From: Polaromonas glacialis
GTDB lineage: Bacteria; Pseudomonadota; Gammaproteobacteria; Burkholderiales; Burkholderiaceae_C
Direction: 5' to 3'
NCBI RefSeq assembly: GCF_000709345.1
Contig: NZ_KL448323.1
Location: 4,006,658-4,070,657, forward strand
Length of the DNA: 64,000 nucleotides
Positions 7,035 to 17,797 of the stretch are shown in pieces. Within the stretch, counting starts at the first letter, position 1. Each line of letters opens with the position of its first letter. The position numbers and the translations under genes are program-made. Below the pieces are notes generated by a model, which worked only from the letters and a program-made list of their open reading frames with translations, was not told where the DNA came from and searched no databases.

Positions 7035-7802
7035 TTACATCAGCGAAAAATCGCGTTCGAAGCGCATCAGGTGCTGGCCGCCATCGACCAGCAGCGTGGT
7101 GCCGGTGATCGACGAATTCTCCAGCGCGAACTTCACCGCGCTCGCCACGTCGGCCGGCGTGGACGAGCGGCCCAGCGGCGAGAGCTTGTGGCGCGCGGCG
7201 AACGCATCGCCCGTCAGCAGGTGGCTGGTCAGCGTCAGGCCGGGCGCGACGCCGACCACCCGCACCTGCGGCGCCAGCGCCATCGCCAGCATCGTGCCGG
7301 CCGCTTCCAGTGCCGCCTTGGACAGCGTGTAGCTGAAAAAATCCGGGTTCTGGTTCCACAGCTTCTGGTCGAGCAGGTTGACGACCGCGCCCGTGGTGCC
7401 CTGCGCAACGGCATGCGCATGCAGCGCCTGTGCCAACAAAATGGGCGCGCCAGTGTTGCTGCGCAGGTGCTTGTCCAGCGCGGCAAAGCCAAAGGTCTCG
7501 GCGCTGTCGTGCTCAAAGGTCGAGGCGCTGTTGACCACCGCATCGACCCGGCCAAAATGCGCAATGACGCGGGGCAGCAGGCCGCGCACGGCGGTTTCAC
7601 TCGACAGATCAGCATCAAAAGCGGCTGATCCGCACGCCAGGCGGGCGCAGTCAGCTACGGTTTTAAGAGCATCTGCTTCAGAACTGCGGTAATGCACGGC
7701 GACCTGCCAGCCGCCGGCTGCCAGCGCCAGCGCGATTTCGCGGCCCAGCCGCAAGGCAGCGCCGGTCACAAGGACAACGGGTCGGGACAAGGTAGGTGTC
7801 AT
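7035..7802 (-). CDS. SDR-family oxidoreductase, FolM/pteridine reductase-like
   Basis: The 255-residue protein is a short-chain dehydrogenase. The cofactor loop is TGAALRLGREIA (about residues 14-25), the NAS motif appears as VVNSASTFE (about residues 89-97), and the catalytic Tyr/Lys are in YTLSKAAL (about 157-164). The R at position +2 of the G-x-x-x-R-x-G loop and the S-T-F segment match pteridine reductases and FolM (dihydromonapterin reductase) more than generic SDRs. The neighbouring folB agrees with a pterin substrate. A segment near residues 43-62 is encoded by DNA that resembles the dispersed intergenic repeat (see 7617-7672). Confidence 0.8.
   Translation of the reverse strand: MTPTLSRPVVLVTGAALRLGREIALALAAGGWQVAVHYRSSEADALKTVADCARLACGSAAFDADLSSETAVRGLLPRVIAHFGRVDAVVNSASTFEHDSAETFGFAALDKHLRSNTGAPILLAQALHAHAVAQGTTGAVVNLLDQKLWNQNPDFFSYTLSKAALEAAGTMLAMALAPQVRVVGVAPGLTLTSHLLTGDAFAARHKLSPLGRSSTPADVASAVKFALENSSITGTTLLVDGGQHLMRFERDFSLM
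7617..7672 (-). repeat. repeat-like sequence inside the folM-like gene, copy j
   Basis: Read on the minus strand it is ATGCTCTTAAAACCGTAGCT, then GACTGCGCCCGCCTGGCGTG, then CGGATCAGCCGCTTTT. It aligns along its length with intergenic copy a (TAGCTG, TGCGCCCGCC, GG, GCG, GCC and T-rich end in the same order and spacing) although it is protein coding here. Similarity was judged by eye. Confidence 0.45.
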
Positions 7803-7875
7803 CGGGTGGAGCAGCAGGTCAGGGAGGCGGCGGGATGGCCAGAGGAATCGCAGACAATCATGTTAGGTGACAAAC

Positions 7876-9003
7876 ATGACGAATTCCTCTATTTTAACGA
7901 CCACCCTGCAGGCCTTGATCGCCAAGGCGATAGGCGAGGCTGGCGGTTGGCTGGGTTTTGATGCCTTCATGGCGCTGGCGCTCTACCAGCCGGGCCTGGG
8001 TTACTACGCCAACGACTCGCTGAAATTCGGACGGATGCCTTCAGGGACCCATGCGATCGATGGCGTGCAGGGCGGCGGCAGTGATTTCGTGACCGCGCCC
8101 GAGCTGTCGCCGCATTTCGGCCGGACACTGGCGCGGCAGGTGGCGCAGGCGCTGCAGGCCTCTGGCACGGACGAAGTATGGGAGTTTGGCGCTGGCTCCG
8201 GTGCGCTGGCGCAGCAGGTGCTCGACGCGCTGGGCAGCCAGATCGCGCGCTACACGATTGTCGATCTCTCTAGCGCCTTGCGCGAACGCCAGCGCGAACG
8301 GCTGGCCGCGCACGCCGGCAAGGTCGCCTGGGCCAGCGAACTGCCGGCGCAGATGCGCGGCGTGGTGCTGGGCAATGAAGTGCTCGATGCGATGCCGGTG
8401 AAATTGCTGGCGCGCCTGGGCGGCGTGTGGCACGAGCGTGGCGTGGCGCTGCATGAAGGGCGTTTCACCTACGCCGACTGCCCGACCGACCTGCGACCGC
8501 CGCTGGAAGTCGCCGGAAACCACGACTATGTCACCGAAATCCACGCACAGGCCGAAGGCTTCATTCGCACGCTGGCCGACCGGCTGCAGGCCGGCGCGGT
8601 GTTTTTGCTCGACTACGGCTTTCCCGAGCACGAGTATTACCATCCGCAGCGCAGCATGGGCACGGTGATGTGCCACCGCGCCCATCGTTCCGATGGCGAC
8701 GCGCTGGCCGATGTCGGCGAAAAGGACATCACCGCCCATGTCAACTTCACCGGCATCGCGCTGGCCGGGCAGGAAGCGGGGCTGGAGGTGCTGGGCTACA
8801 CCAGCCAGGGGCGGTTTTTGCTGAACTGCGGGTTGCTGGACGGGCTGGAAAACGCTTCCCTGGCCGAGCGCGCGATGGCGCAAAAGCTGGTCAACGAGCA
8901 TGAAATGGGCGAGCTGTTCAAGGTGATCGCGTTTGCCGCCAAAGGAAGCCTGGCGTGGGAGCCGCTGGGCTTTTCGGCGGGCGACCGCACGCATACCTTG
9001 TAG
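7876..9003 (+). CDS. class I SAM-dependent methyltransferase, MidA/NDUFAF7 family
   Basis: The 375-residue protein starts FDAFMALALYQPGLGYYAND, the characteristic N-terminal motif of the NDUFAF7/MidA (DUF185) family. It also has DFVTAPELSPHFGRTLA, the SAM-binding WEFGAGSGALA (about residues 104-114), and ValLeuGlyAsnGluValLeuAspAlaMetPro (VLGNEVLDAMPVKLL). The mitochondrial member dimethylates an arginine of a complex I subunit (NDUFS2); the bacterial role is less clear and I do not infer the substrate. Start ATG 7876 is preferred over GTG 7867 because AGGTG lies six bases upstream. It is divergent from the folM-like gene. Confidence 0.85.
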   Translation: MTNSSILTTTLQALIAKAIGEAGGWLGFDAFMALALYQPGLGYYANDSLKFGRMPSGTHAIDGVQGGGSDFVTAPELSPHFGRTLARQVAQALQASGTDEVWEFGAGSGALAQQVLDALGSQIARYTIVDLSSALRERQRERLAAHAGKVAWASELPAQMRGVVLGNEVLDAMPVKLLARLGGVWHERGVALHEGRFTYADCPTDLRPPLEVAGNHDYVTEIHAQAEGFIRTLADRLQAGAVFLLDYGFPEHEYYHPQRSMGTVMCHRAHRSDGDALADVGEKDITAHVNFTGIALAGQEAGLEVLGYTSQGRFLLNCGLLDGLENASLAERAMAQKLVNEHEMGELFKVIAFAAKGSLAWEPLGFSAGDRTHTL

Positions 9004-9191
9004 CCTGCAGGAACCTTATCGAAATCAGTGCGAATGACCATGGCGTATTCGAATGCGTTATTTTTGACCCCATAAGGTCGGCAAGCGCCTGCGCGGCTCG
9101 GGCCATGGCGCTCAAGCGCCCCTGCTGCAACAGTGAGCGCCTGGGCGTGCCAGGCCAGCAGACTGAAAATCTGCTGATGCGCGCCTGAAGC

Positions 9192-11177
9192 TCAGGCCGC
9201 TTTCAGTCGCGGCTTGGAAAACTGGCTGGCATGCAGCCAGGCGCGGCGCAGCACGGCGGGCGAACGGGTCTCTTCGGGAATCAAGAGGTAGTTCTGCGCC
9301 CGCATGGCCGTGCCCACGCCGACCTTGCTGGTCAGCACCGTCATCGGGATCGACAGCAGCAGCGGCAGGCCGACCGGCACCAGCCAGATCAGCGCGCTGG
9401 CATCGATCATCGCAATGCCGGCAGCCAGCACCAGGACCACGCTGCTCATGGGCGCCAGTTGCGCCAGCGCATGACGCCACGGCACGGCGGCGGCCTCGCG
9501 CGGAGGCGATTTCCATTCCAGCTTCAGGCCGGTCAGCGCAATGACGACGAACAGCGAGTGCGCCAGCATGCGGATGGGCGCCTGCAGCAGCGCGATCAGC
9601 GTTTCCAGCAGCGCGCTGCGCAGCAGGCTGGCGGTGCCGCCATAGGCCTGCTGCTGGCCCTTGAACAGCACGGCAGCAATGCCCAGGATGCGCGGCAGGA
9701 ACAGCATGGACAGCGTCCACGCCCAGAGCGACAGCAACTCGCCGGGCAACACATCCCAGTCGCTGACCATCGGCGAGCCCGACAGCCATAGCGCCGTGCC
9801 CATGGTCATGAAGCACAGCCACAGCGGCGCCGACAGGTAGGCCATGGCGCCGGTGGCGAACATCGAGCGGTGCACCGGATGCATGCCGGGCTCGGCGATC
9901 AGGCGCGAGTTCTGCAGGTTGCCCTGGCACCAGCGGCGGTCGCGCTGCAGCTCGGCCAGCAAATCGGGCGGCTGCTGCTCGTAGCTGCCGATCAGGTCGG
10001 CCACCAGCCAGACGTGGTAGCCGGCGCGGCGCATCAGGGCGGCTTCGACGAAGTCGTGCGACATGATGCTGCCGGCCATGCCGCCCGTTCCCTTGATGTG
10101 CGCCAGCGCGCAATGCTGCATGAAGGGCTCGATGCGGATGATCGCGTTGTGGCCCCAGTAGTGCGACTCGCCCATCTGCCAGAACTGCATGCCCAGCGTG
10201 AACAGGCGGCCGGTCACGCGCGAGCCGAATTGCTGCGCGCGCGCATGCAGCGTCACATGGCCGATGGCCTGCGTGGCGGTCTGGATGATGCCGGCGGTCG
10301 GGTTGGCTTCCATCAGCTTGACCATTGACACCAGGCAGTCGCCGCTCATCACGCTGTCGGCGTCCAGCACCACCATGTAGCGGTAGTCCTTGCCCCAGCG
10401 GCGGCAGAAGTCTGCGACGTTGCCGGCCTTGCGGTCGGTGCGGCGCTTGCGCAGGCGATAGTAGACCTCGATCTGCGGCTGGTGGGGCTGGCTGGCGAGC
10501 TGGCCGCGCAGGTCTTCCCAGGCGGCGCGTTCGGCCTTGATGATCGCCGGGTCGTTGCTGTCGGACAGCACGAACACGTCAAAATTTTGCACATGGGCCG
10601 TCACCGCGACCGATTCGCAGGTGGCCCTCAAGCCGGCAAACACGGTGCTCACGTCCTCGTTGCAGATCGGCATGATGATGGCGGTGCGCGTGGTCTTGCT
10701 AAGTATGTGGTGCTGGACCTTTTTGCTTGAGAGCGTGTGGGCGTCGCCGAACAGCGTGACGTAAAAACCCATCATCGCCGTCATGAAGCCGGTGACCACC
10801 CACGCCGACAGCAGCGCAAACAGGCCCAGCTGGCCGTATTGCAGGAAGGCGTTGTCATAGACCGGCTGCATGTCGGCAAACAGCGCTGTCGCCACCACCG
10901 TGCTGATCAGCGTCAGCAGCATGAACACCGTGCGGCGGCGCTTGGCAGCATGCTGCCACGGCTCCATCGCCCCGGCCGATGCCGCTTGTTTGAGCGTCTC
11001 CCGTCCGGTGAGCTTGAGGACCGGCAGCAGCGCCGCCGTGCCCAGGCTGTTCCAGAAACCGCGCCATGGACGCGGCGCCATCGAACCCCGATGCACCGGC
11101 GGCGCCGTGACCGCATTGGGATGACGCTCTTCACGCAGCAGGCTGCGCCGATTCAGTTTGTGATCAGGTTGGTCCAT
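9192..11177 (-). CDS. opgH: glucans biosynthesis glucosyltransferase H (OpgH/MdoH)
   Basis: OpgH is the inner-membrane glucosyltransferase that makes the beta-glucan backbone of osmoregulated periplasmic glucans. The 661-residue protein has N-terminal membrane segments (VFMLLTLISTVVATALFAD; LFALLSAWVVTGFMTAMMGF), a GT2 catalytic domain with IIMPICNEDVSTVFAGL, VVLDADSVMSGD and the processive motif DRRWCQGNLQN, then several C-terminal membrane spans. It is shorter than the enterobacterial protein (about 850 residues), mostly at the N terminus. It overlaps the 3' end of opgG by 25 bases, so the pair is an operon with opgG first. Confidence 0.93.
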   Translation of the reverse strand: MDQPDHKLNRRSLLREERHPNAVTAPPVHRGSMAPRPWRGFWNSLGTAALLPVLKLTGRETLKQAASAGAMEPWQHAAKRRRTVFMLLTLISTVVATALFADMQPVYDNAFLQYGQLGLFALLSAWVVTGFMTAMMGFYVTLFGDAHTLSSKKVQHHILSKTTRTAIIMPICNEDVSTVFAGLRATCESVAVTAHVQNFDVFVLSDSNDPAIIKAERAAWEDLRGQLASQPHQPQIEVYYRLRKRRTDRKAGNVADFCRRWGKDYRYMVVLDADSVMSGDCLVSMVKLMEANPTAGIIQTATQAIGHVTLHARAQQFGSRVTGRLFTLGMQFWQMGESHYWGHNAIIRIEPFMQHCALAHIKGTGGMAGSIMSHDFVEAALMRRAGYHVWLVADLIGSYEQQPPDLLAELQRDRRWCQGNLQNSRLIAEPGMHPVHRSMFATGAMAYLSAPLWLCFMTMGTALWLSGSPMVSDWDVLPGELLSLWAWTLSMLFLPRILGIAAVLFKGQQQAYGGTASLLRSALLETLIALLQAPIRMLAHSLFVVIALTGLKLEWKSPPREAAAVPWRHALAQLAPMSSVVLVLAAGIAMIDASALIWLVPVGLPLLLSIPMTVLTSKVGVGTAMRAQNYLLIPEETRSPAVLRRAWLHASQFSKPRLKAA

Positions 11178-12742
11178 GTTTCGCTCAGGGTTTGGTTGTT
11201 GTGTTGGAGAAAGGCGCGCAGTTCAATCGGCTGGGCCGGCTCGGCAGTTTTCAGGCGCTCGACCCGCAGCGTCATGCGCCAGGCGCCGGTGGCCGGGTTG
11301 CGGTAGGCCAGGCTTTCGACCACGCGGGCATTGCTGCCTGCGGTCGTGATGGCCTCGACCTTGGCGCCTTCGGGCAGCGCGTCTAGGGCGGGACCGGCGA
11401 AATCAACGACAAACTGGATCTGCTGGCCCAGCGCGTCGGCGCCGAGCTTGCTGTAGCCGATGCCGCGCCGCGACTGCGTCACCCAGCCGTTGGGCGGCAG
11501 TTGCTGGTTCTTGCCCTGCCAGGCGATCTGGTAGGCCAGGTCGAGCGGCTGGCCGGGTGCCGGCATTTTTTCGGGCACCCAGTAGGCGGCCACGTTGTCG
11601 TGGGTTTCGTCAGGGGTGGCAAATTGCAGCAGCTCGACCCGGCCGGCGCCAAAGTCGCTCAAAGGCGTGACCCAGGCGCTGGGGCGCTGTTCGTAGCGCG
11701 CCTCGGTGTCTTCGTAGCTGCGAAACGCCCGGTCGCGCTGCATCAGGCCAAAGCCCTTGAGTTTTTGCATGCTGAACGAGGTGACCAGCGGCGACGCCGG
11801 GTTTTGCAGCGGGCGCCAGAGCCATTCGCCGCCACCCTTGCCGTCATCGGTGGCGATCATCAGGCCGTCCGAGTCGTGCACTTCCGGCCGGAAGTCGCCG
11901 GGGCGCGGCTGGTTCTCGCCAAAGAAGAACATGCTGGTCAGCGGCGCGATGCCCAATGTGGTCACCGGCTTGTCGGTGGGCCGCATGAACAGGCGGGCGC
12001 GCACTTCGGTCACCGTCTGCTCGCCGGGCTTGACATCGAAGCGGTAGGCACCGGTCATGCGCTCCGAATCCATCAGGGCATAAATCGTCAGCGGCGCACC
12101 TTCGGTGGCGGGCTTTTCCAGCCAGTAGTCGGTGAAGCGCGGAAATTCTTCCTGGCCGGGGCCGGCCGTGTCCACCGCCAGGCCGCGCGCCGACAGGCCA
12201 TACAGCTGCCCGGAACCCAGCGCCCGGAAGTAGCTGGCGCCGGAGAAAACGACCAGTTCGTCTTTATAGGTTGGCGAGTTCAGGTTGCTGAAAAAGCGCA
12301 CGCCGCCATAGCCCAGGTCGCCCCAGCTTTTTGGCGACAGCTTGTTCTTGCCAAAGTTGAACCGCGCCGGGTCGTAAGGAATGCGCTTGGCGCCTGCAGG
12401 CGTGATTTCATGGACGCGAACCGAGTCGCCATGCCGGCCGACATGGAAAAAGTTGGCTTCATAAGCCAGCTTGTCGGCGCGCCACAGCGTGCTTTCCGGC
12501 TTGAAGCGGATGTCGCGGTAGTCGTCGTATTCCATCTTGGCCAGCTCGGCTGGCACGGCCTGCGAGGCTTGCTTGAACGGGGTCTTGGCACGCTGGCTGG
12601 CGAGTTTGGCGACATCTTCGAGATTCCATGCCAGTGCCGGGCTGCTGCCCAGGGCCAGCACGGCGGCGCAGGCCACGGCTGAAAAAGAGATCCGCCAGCT
12701 TGGCGCGCCGGCAGGTTTGAAACGATGAAAAAAGGCTTGCAT
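11153..12742 (-). CDS. opgG: periplasmic glucan biosynthesis protein G (OpgG/MdoG)
   Basis: The 529-residue exported protein has a signal peptide ending SSPALAWN (about residue 37). Its body holds the OpgG motifs MEYDDYRDIRFKP, FHVGRHGDSVRVHEI, FRALGSGQLYGLSARGLAVD and FFFGENQPRPGDFRPEVHDS. OpgG is needed in the periplasm for synthesis and branching of osmoregulated glucans, working with OpgH. Length matches E. coli MdoG (about 511). Upstream lies a 200-bp spacer with paired hairpins that separates it from the response-regulator gene on the same strand. Confidence 0.93.
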   Translation of the reverse strand: MQAFFHRFKPAGAPSWRISFSAVACAAVLALGSSPALAWNLEDVAKLASQRAKTPFKQASQAVPAELAKMEYDDYRDIRFKPESTLWRADKLAYEANFFHVGRHGDSVRVHEITPAGAKRIPYDPARFNFGKNKLSPKSWGDLGYGGVRFFSNLNSPTYKDELVVFSGASYFRALGSGQLYGLSARGLAVDTAGPGQEEFPRFTDYWLEKPATEGAPLTIYALMDSERMTGAYRFDVKPGEQTVTEVRARLFMRPTDKPVTTLGIAPLTSMFFFGENQPRPGDFRPEVHDSDGLMIATDDGKGGGEWLWRPLQNPASPLVTSFSMQKLKGFGLMQRDRAFRSYEDTEARYEQRPSAWVTPLSDFGAGRVELLQFATPDETHDNVAAYWVPEKMPAPGQPLDLAYQIAWQGKNQQLPPNGWVTQSRRGIGYSKLGADALGQQIQFVVDFAGPALDALPEGAKVEAITTAGSNARVVESLAYRNPATGAWRMTLRVERLKTAEPAQPIELRAFLQHNNQTLSETWTNLITN

Positions 12743-12827
12743 GGAATCACTAGGGCAAACCCTGTGCCAGCTTCTAAAAGCCTTTTTAAATCAACAACTT
12801 GGATGCGCAAGATGATTTTTTGCAGCG

Positions 12828-12944
12828 AAAAGCCGGGCAAAAAGCCCGAAAAACCCGGTTTTTGTCGCCAGCCAGCGACAACATTCCGGGCTTGATCCGA
12901 AAGTTGTTTTAAATCAAGGGCTTAGCCTGTCGCCAGAAAGCGAC
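12828..12944. promoter_or_regulatory. hairpins between response-regulator stop and opgG start
   Basis: Three palindromes lie here: CGGGC-AAAAA-GCCCG near 12835-12849, TTGTCGCCAGCCAGCGACAA at 12862-12881 (7-bp arms), and GTCGCCAGAAAGCGAC at 12929-12944 (5-bp arms). The last two share the sequence GTCGCCAG-NN-AGCGAC and abut the stop codon of the response regulator. They could be a terminator system for the upstream operon or operator sites for opgGH; the sequence does not decide. Confidence 0.4.
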
Positions 12945-14338
<1,394 letters not shown>

Positions 14339-14342
<4 letters not shown>

Positions 14343-15010
14343 GGCGCGGGTGCGGGCGTGCGGCCACGGCTGGCGGGTGCCGACGCAGCTGGCACGGCGG
14401 CGCGGCTGGTCAGGCTGCGTTCAATCGCCTTGAGCGCTTCCAGCCTTTCATTGGTCTGGTCGAGCCGGCGCTGGACCTCGCGGGTTTGCTGGTTCTGTTT
14501 TTCCAGCAGGTCTTCGATGCGGCGCTGTTCGCCATAGCGGGTGGCCAGCAGGCGGGCCAGCGGATGCAGCGCCTGGGCTTCGGCGTCGGGATTGGCCAGC
14601 AGGCGCGTGAGCACCTCCTGCGCCCGTATCAACTCCGGCGTCTGGCGCAGCTGGCCGAGCACGATGGCCAGCTGCAGCTGGCTGGCGGGGATGTAGGGAT
14701 TGCCCAGACGCGCGACTTCCTGGTTCAGTTCTGCGTTGGACATCGAACGGACACGGTCTGCATAGGCCAGCACGCGGACCAGCGCGTCGCGCTCGGGCGC
14801 TGGCGCCGTGCCCGGCGCGGACGGCGCTGCTGCGTTGCCGTTGGCGGCGGCGCTGCTGGCGGGCGCCGCCGGGGCCGGCGCTGCGGGCTGGACGCCTTGG
14901 GGCGGCGGAACCAGCGAGCAGGCCGCCAGCAGGGCCGCCGCCAGCGTGGCGCCTGGCAGGCGCCAGCCGGTCCGGCCGAAGCACGAAAAAATCTCAGCTC
15001 TTGTAAACAT
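14339..15010 (-). CDS. QseG/GlrQ-like outer-membrane lipoprotein of the two-component operon
   Basis: Starting at ATG 15010 the 223-residue protein has a lipoprotein signal ending LAAALLAACS (Cys about residue 31), an Ala/Pro-rich linker, and a helical domain with RVRSMSNAELNQEVARLGN. A coiled coil near the C terminus contains LLEKQNQQTREVQRRLDQTN. The start is chosen by position: it overlaps the kinase stop by 17 bases and gives a proper signal peptide, while the longer upstream frame does not. By analogy with QseG, it probably modulates the sensor kinase from the outer membrane. It is 4 bases overlapped with the regulator gene. Confidence 0.78.
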
Positions 15011-16415
15011 GGGGAAACTCGATTCTGAAATGGGAGCCCGCTTCCTGCGGCAGCAACTCGATGCGTCCGCCGTGCGCGGCAATGTATTCCTGCACGATCG
15101 ACAGCCCGATCCCGCTGCCGCGAACGCCCCAATCCGGCTGGCGCTCGCCCCGGTAAAAGGGCTCGAAAATGCGTTCCCGGTCCGCTGGCGCGACACCGGC
15201 CCCCTGGTCCTCGATGTCGATATGCACCAGGCCAGGCTGCTGGCTCAGTGAAAGCTCAATCGTACCTTTGAGCGGCGAGTAGCGGATGGCGTTGGACAGC
15301 AGGTTGGCGAGCGCGGTACCGATTTTTTCCGGGTCCACCTCCATTTTGAGCGGCTCTCCCTTGACGTTGACCGTCAGTTCCCGGGCGCGCCATTGCAGGC
15401 GCTGCGCATCGACCTGGTCTTCGATCAGCTGGAGCAGGTCAACCGTTTGCCGGCGCAGCTGGCGCGCCTCGAACGCCGCCGTGTTGAAGCGCAGCAGGTC
15501 TTCGATCTGGCTTTGCAGCACGCCGGTGTTGTGCTTGAGGATTTGCGCGATTTCGCGCTGGTCGTGGCTCAGCGGGCCGGCCACGCCGTCTTCGAGCAGC
15601 GACACGCCTTCGCGCAGCGACGCCAGCGGCGTCTTGAGTTCATGCGAGATGTGGCGCAGGAAGCGCGACTTGTCGGCGTCCAGCTCGCTAAGGCGCAGCC
15701 GCAGCCAGTTCAGCCGCTCGCCGACCAGCGCCAGGTCGGCGGGGCCGTTGATGGCGATCACCTCGTCGAGCCGGTTCTCGCCCAGGCCGACGATGGCGTT
15801 TTCCAGCCGCTTGAGCGGCCGCGTGAACCACACGCCGAAGGCCAGCGCCATGAAGACCGCCAGCACGATGGCCCAGGTCACCTGCTGCGCCAGGTGCTGG
15901 CGGCTGGTCTCCAGCCGGTCCTGCAGCGACCGGTTGCGCTGCTGGATGGCTTGCTGCACCTGAAGGGCGATGGCGGTGTTGATGCTTTCCAGTTCGCGAA
16001 ATTCCTGCGCCAGCTGGTGTTCGCGGTCCAGCGCCGTGTCCAGCGGGCCGGTGAGCAGGTCGAGCATGGTGTCCAGGTGCGCGCGCCACGGCTTTTCTTT
16101 GGCAGCGGGAATTTCTTCCTGCGCCAGCCGCGCGAGGATGGCGGAGGCATCGCGGGCTTCGTCGCGAAAGCGCTGGCGCAGAATGCGGTCATCGAGCACC
16201 ACCGACTGGCGCGAGGAGCGTTCCATCGACACGCTGCGCTCGCGCAGCGACTGCGCCGCGCCGCTCAGGTCGAGTGCCCTGGCGGCGTTGTCGCGGCTTT
16301 GCAGCGTCAGGTCTTCCAGCGCGAACAGCGCGCGCACCGAAGCCGTGCCCAGCAGGGCGGCAATCAGCAGGAAGGCAATCACCAGCAGGGGCCGGAATGA
16401 AAACCGCTGCAGCAT
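14994..16415 (-). CDS. sensor histidine kinase, GlrK/QseE type
   Basis: The membrane-bound kinase (473 residues from ATG 16415) has TM1 (LLVIAFLLIAALLGTASV), a periplasmic helical region, TM2 (WAIVLAVFMALAFGVWF) and a HAMP segment. The phospho-acceptor is in FLRHISHELKTPLASLREG, and ATP-binding motifs are NAIRYSP, DQGAGVAPADRERIFEPFYRG and GSGIGLSIVQEYIAAHGG. It should phosphorylate the regulator encoded two genes downstream. A TTG at 16457 in the same frame would overlap the miaB stop; ATG 16415 (MLQRFSFRP) gives a better membrane start. In enterobacteria homologues sense envelope stress or adrenaline-like signals; the signal here is unknown. Confidence 0.9.
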   Translation of the reverse strand: MLQRFSFRPLLVIAFLLIAALLGTASVRALFALEDLTLQSRDNAARALDLSGAAQSLRERSVSMERSSRQSVVLDDRILRQRFRDEARDASAILARLAQEEIPAAKEKPWRAHLDTMLDLLTGPLDTALDREHQLAQEFRELESINTAIALQVQQAIQQRNRSLQDRLETSRQHLAQQVTWAIVLAVFMALAFGVWFTRPLKRLENAIVGLGENRLDEVIAINGPADLALVGERLNWLRLRLSELDADKSRFLRHISHELKTPLASLREGVSLLEDGVAGPLSHDQREIAQILKHNTGVLQSQIEDLLRFNTAAFEARQLRRQTVDLLQLIEDQVDAQRLQWRARELTVNVKGEPLKMEVDPEKIGTALANLLSNAIRYSPLKGTIELSLSQQPGLVHIDIEDQGAGVAPADRERIFEPFYRGERQPDWGVRGSGIGLSIVQEYIAAHGGRIELLPQEAGSHFRIEFPHVYKS

Positions 16416-16446
16416 GGGCTTGGCGGGCGGGTGCTGGAAGGCGCGC

Positions 16447-17790
16447 TCAGGCCGCAAGGGCGTGGCCTTGCGTCAAAACTTCGCCGCGCAGGGAACGCTG
16501 GCTGGTCTCGGTGATGCGCACATCGACCATCTGGCCGATCAGGCGCGGCTGGCCTTTCAAAATGACGACCCGGTTGCATTCGGTGCGGCCCATCAGCTCG
16601 GTCGGGTCTTTTCGTGCCGCGCCCTCGACCAGGATGCGCTGGACCGTGCCAAGCCGGCTGGCGCTGATGGCGCGAACGCTGTCGTCGAGCACCGCCTGCA
16701 GGTGCTGCAGCCGGCGCAGCTTGACCTCGTGCGGCGTGTCGTCCGCCAGGTTTGCCGCCGGCGTTCCGGGGCGCGGGCTGAAGATGAAGCTGAACGAGGT
16801 GTCGTAGCCGACATCGTGTACCAGCTTCATGAGCTTTTCAAAGTCATCCTCGGTCTCGCCCGGAAAGCCGACGATGAAGTCGCTACTCATCGCCAGGTCG
16901 GGCCGGATGGCGCGCAGCTTGCGGATCGTGCTCTTGTATTCCATCGCCGTGTAGCCGCGCTTCATCGCCATCAGGATGCGGTCGCTGCCGTGCTGCACCG
17001 GCAGGTGCAGGTGGTTGACCAGCTTGGGCAGGGCGCTATAGGCGTCGATCAGGCGCTGCGTGAATTCGTTGGGGTGGCTGGTGATGTAGCGGATGCGCTC
17101 GATGCCTGGAATCTCCGACACGTATTCAAGCAGCGTGGCAAAGTCGGCAATCTCCGCCGTCCCGCCCATCGTCCCGCGATAGGCATTGACGTTCTGGCCC
17201 AGCAGCGTGACTTCCTTCACGCCCTGGTCGGCCAGGCCGGCGACCTCGACCAGCACGTCCTCGAACGGCCGCGAGACTTCCTCGCCGCGCGTGTAGGGCA
17301 CGACGCAGTAGCTGCAGTACTTGGAACAGCCTTCCATGATGCTGACAAAAGCGCTGGCGCCTTCGACCCGGGCCGGCGGCAGGTGGTCGAACTTTTCGAT
17401 TTCCGGAAAGCTGATGTCCACCTGCGGCTTGCCCAGACGGGCGCGGCTGGCGAGCAGTTGCGGCAGGCGGTGCAGGGTCTGCGGGCCGAACACCACATCG
17501 ACATAGGGCGCGCGCGCGATGATGGCTTCGCCTTCCTGGCTGGCCACGCAGCCGCCGACGCCGATCAGCACGCCTTTGGCTTTGAGGTGCTTGACGCGGC
17601 CCAGGTCGCTGAAGACCTTTTCCTGTGCCTTCTCGCGTACCGAGCAGGTGTTGAACAAAATCAGGTCGGCCTCGTCGATGTTGGGCGTGTTCTCGTAGCC
17701 TTCGGCGGCATGCAGCACGTCGCTCATCTTGTCCGAGTCGTACTCGTTCATCTGGCAGCCGAAGGTTTTGATAAAGACTTTTTTGGACAT
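16447..17790 (-). CDS. miaB: tRNA-2-methylthio-N6-dimethylallyladenosine synthase MiaB
   Basis: This radical-SAM methylthiotransferase adds the 2-methylthio group to i6A37 of tRNA. The 447-residue protein has the N-terminal UPF0004 domain with three cysteines (12, 49, 81), the radical-SAM cluster motif CSKYCSYC (155-162), and a TRAM domain at the end (TECNRVVILKGQPRLIGQMV). GQNVNAYRG and HLPVQHGSDRIL are MiaB signatures. The start at ATG 17790 yields the canonical MSKKVFIKTFGCQMNEYDSD. Copy b of the dispersed repeat starts 7 bases upstream of the start codon. Confidence 0.97.
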   Translation of the reverse strand: MSKKVFIKTFGCQMNEYDSDKMSDVLHAAEGYENTPNIDEADLILFNTCSVREKAQEKVFSDLGRVKHLKAKGVLIGVGGCVASQEGEAIIARAPYVDVVFGPQTLHRLPQLLASRARLGKPQVDISFPEIEKFDHLPPARVEGASAFVSIMEGCSKYCSYCVVPYTRGEEVSRPFEDVLVEVAGLADQGVKEVTLLGQNVNAYRGTMGGTAEIADFATLLEYVSEIPGIERIRYITSHPNEFTQRLIDAYSALPKLVNHLHLPVQHGSDRILMAMKRGYTAMEYKSTIRKLRAIRPDLAMSSDFIVGFPGETEDDFEKLMKLVHDVGYDTSFSFIFSPRPGTPAANLADDTPHEVKLRRLQHLQAVLDDSVRAISASRLGTVQRILVEGAARKDPTELMGRTECNRVVILKGQPRLIGQMVDVRITETSQRSLRGEVLTQGHALAA

Positions 17791-17797
17791 GGCGAAC

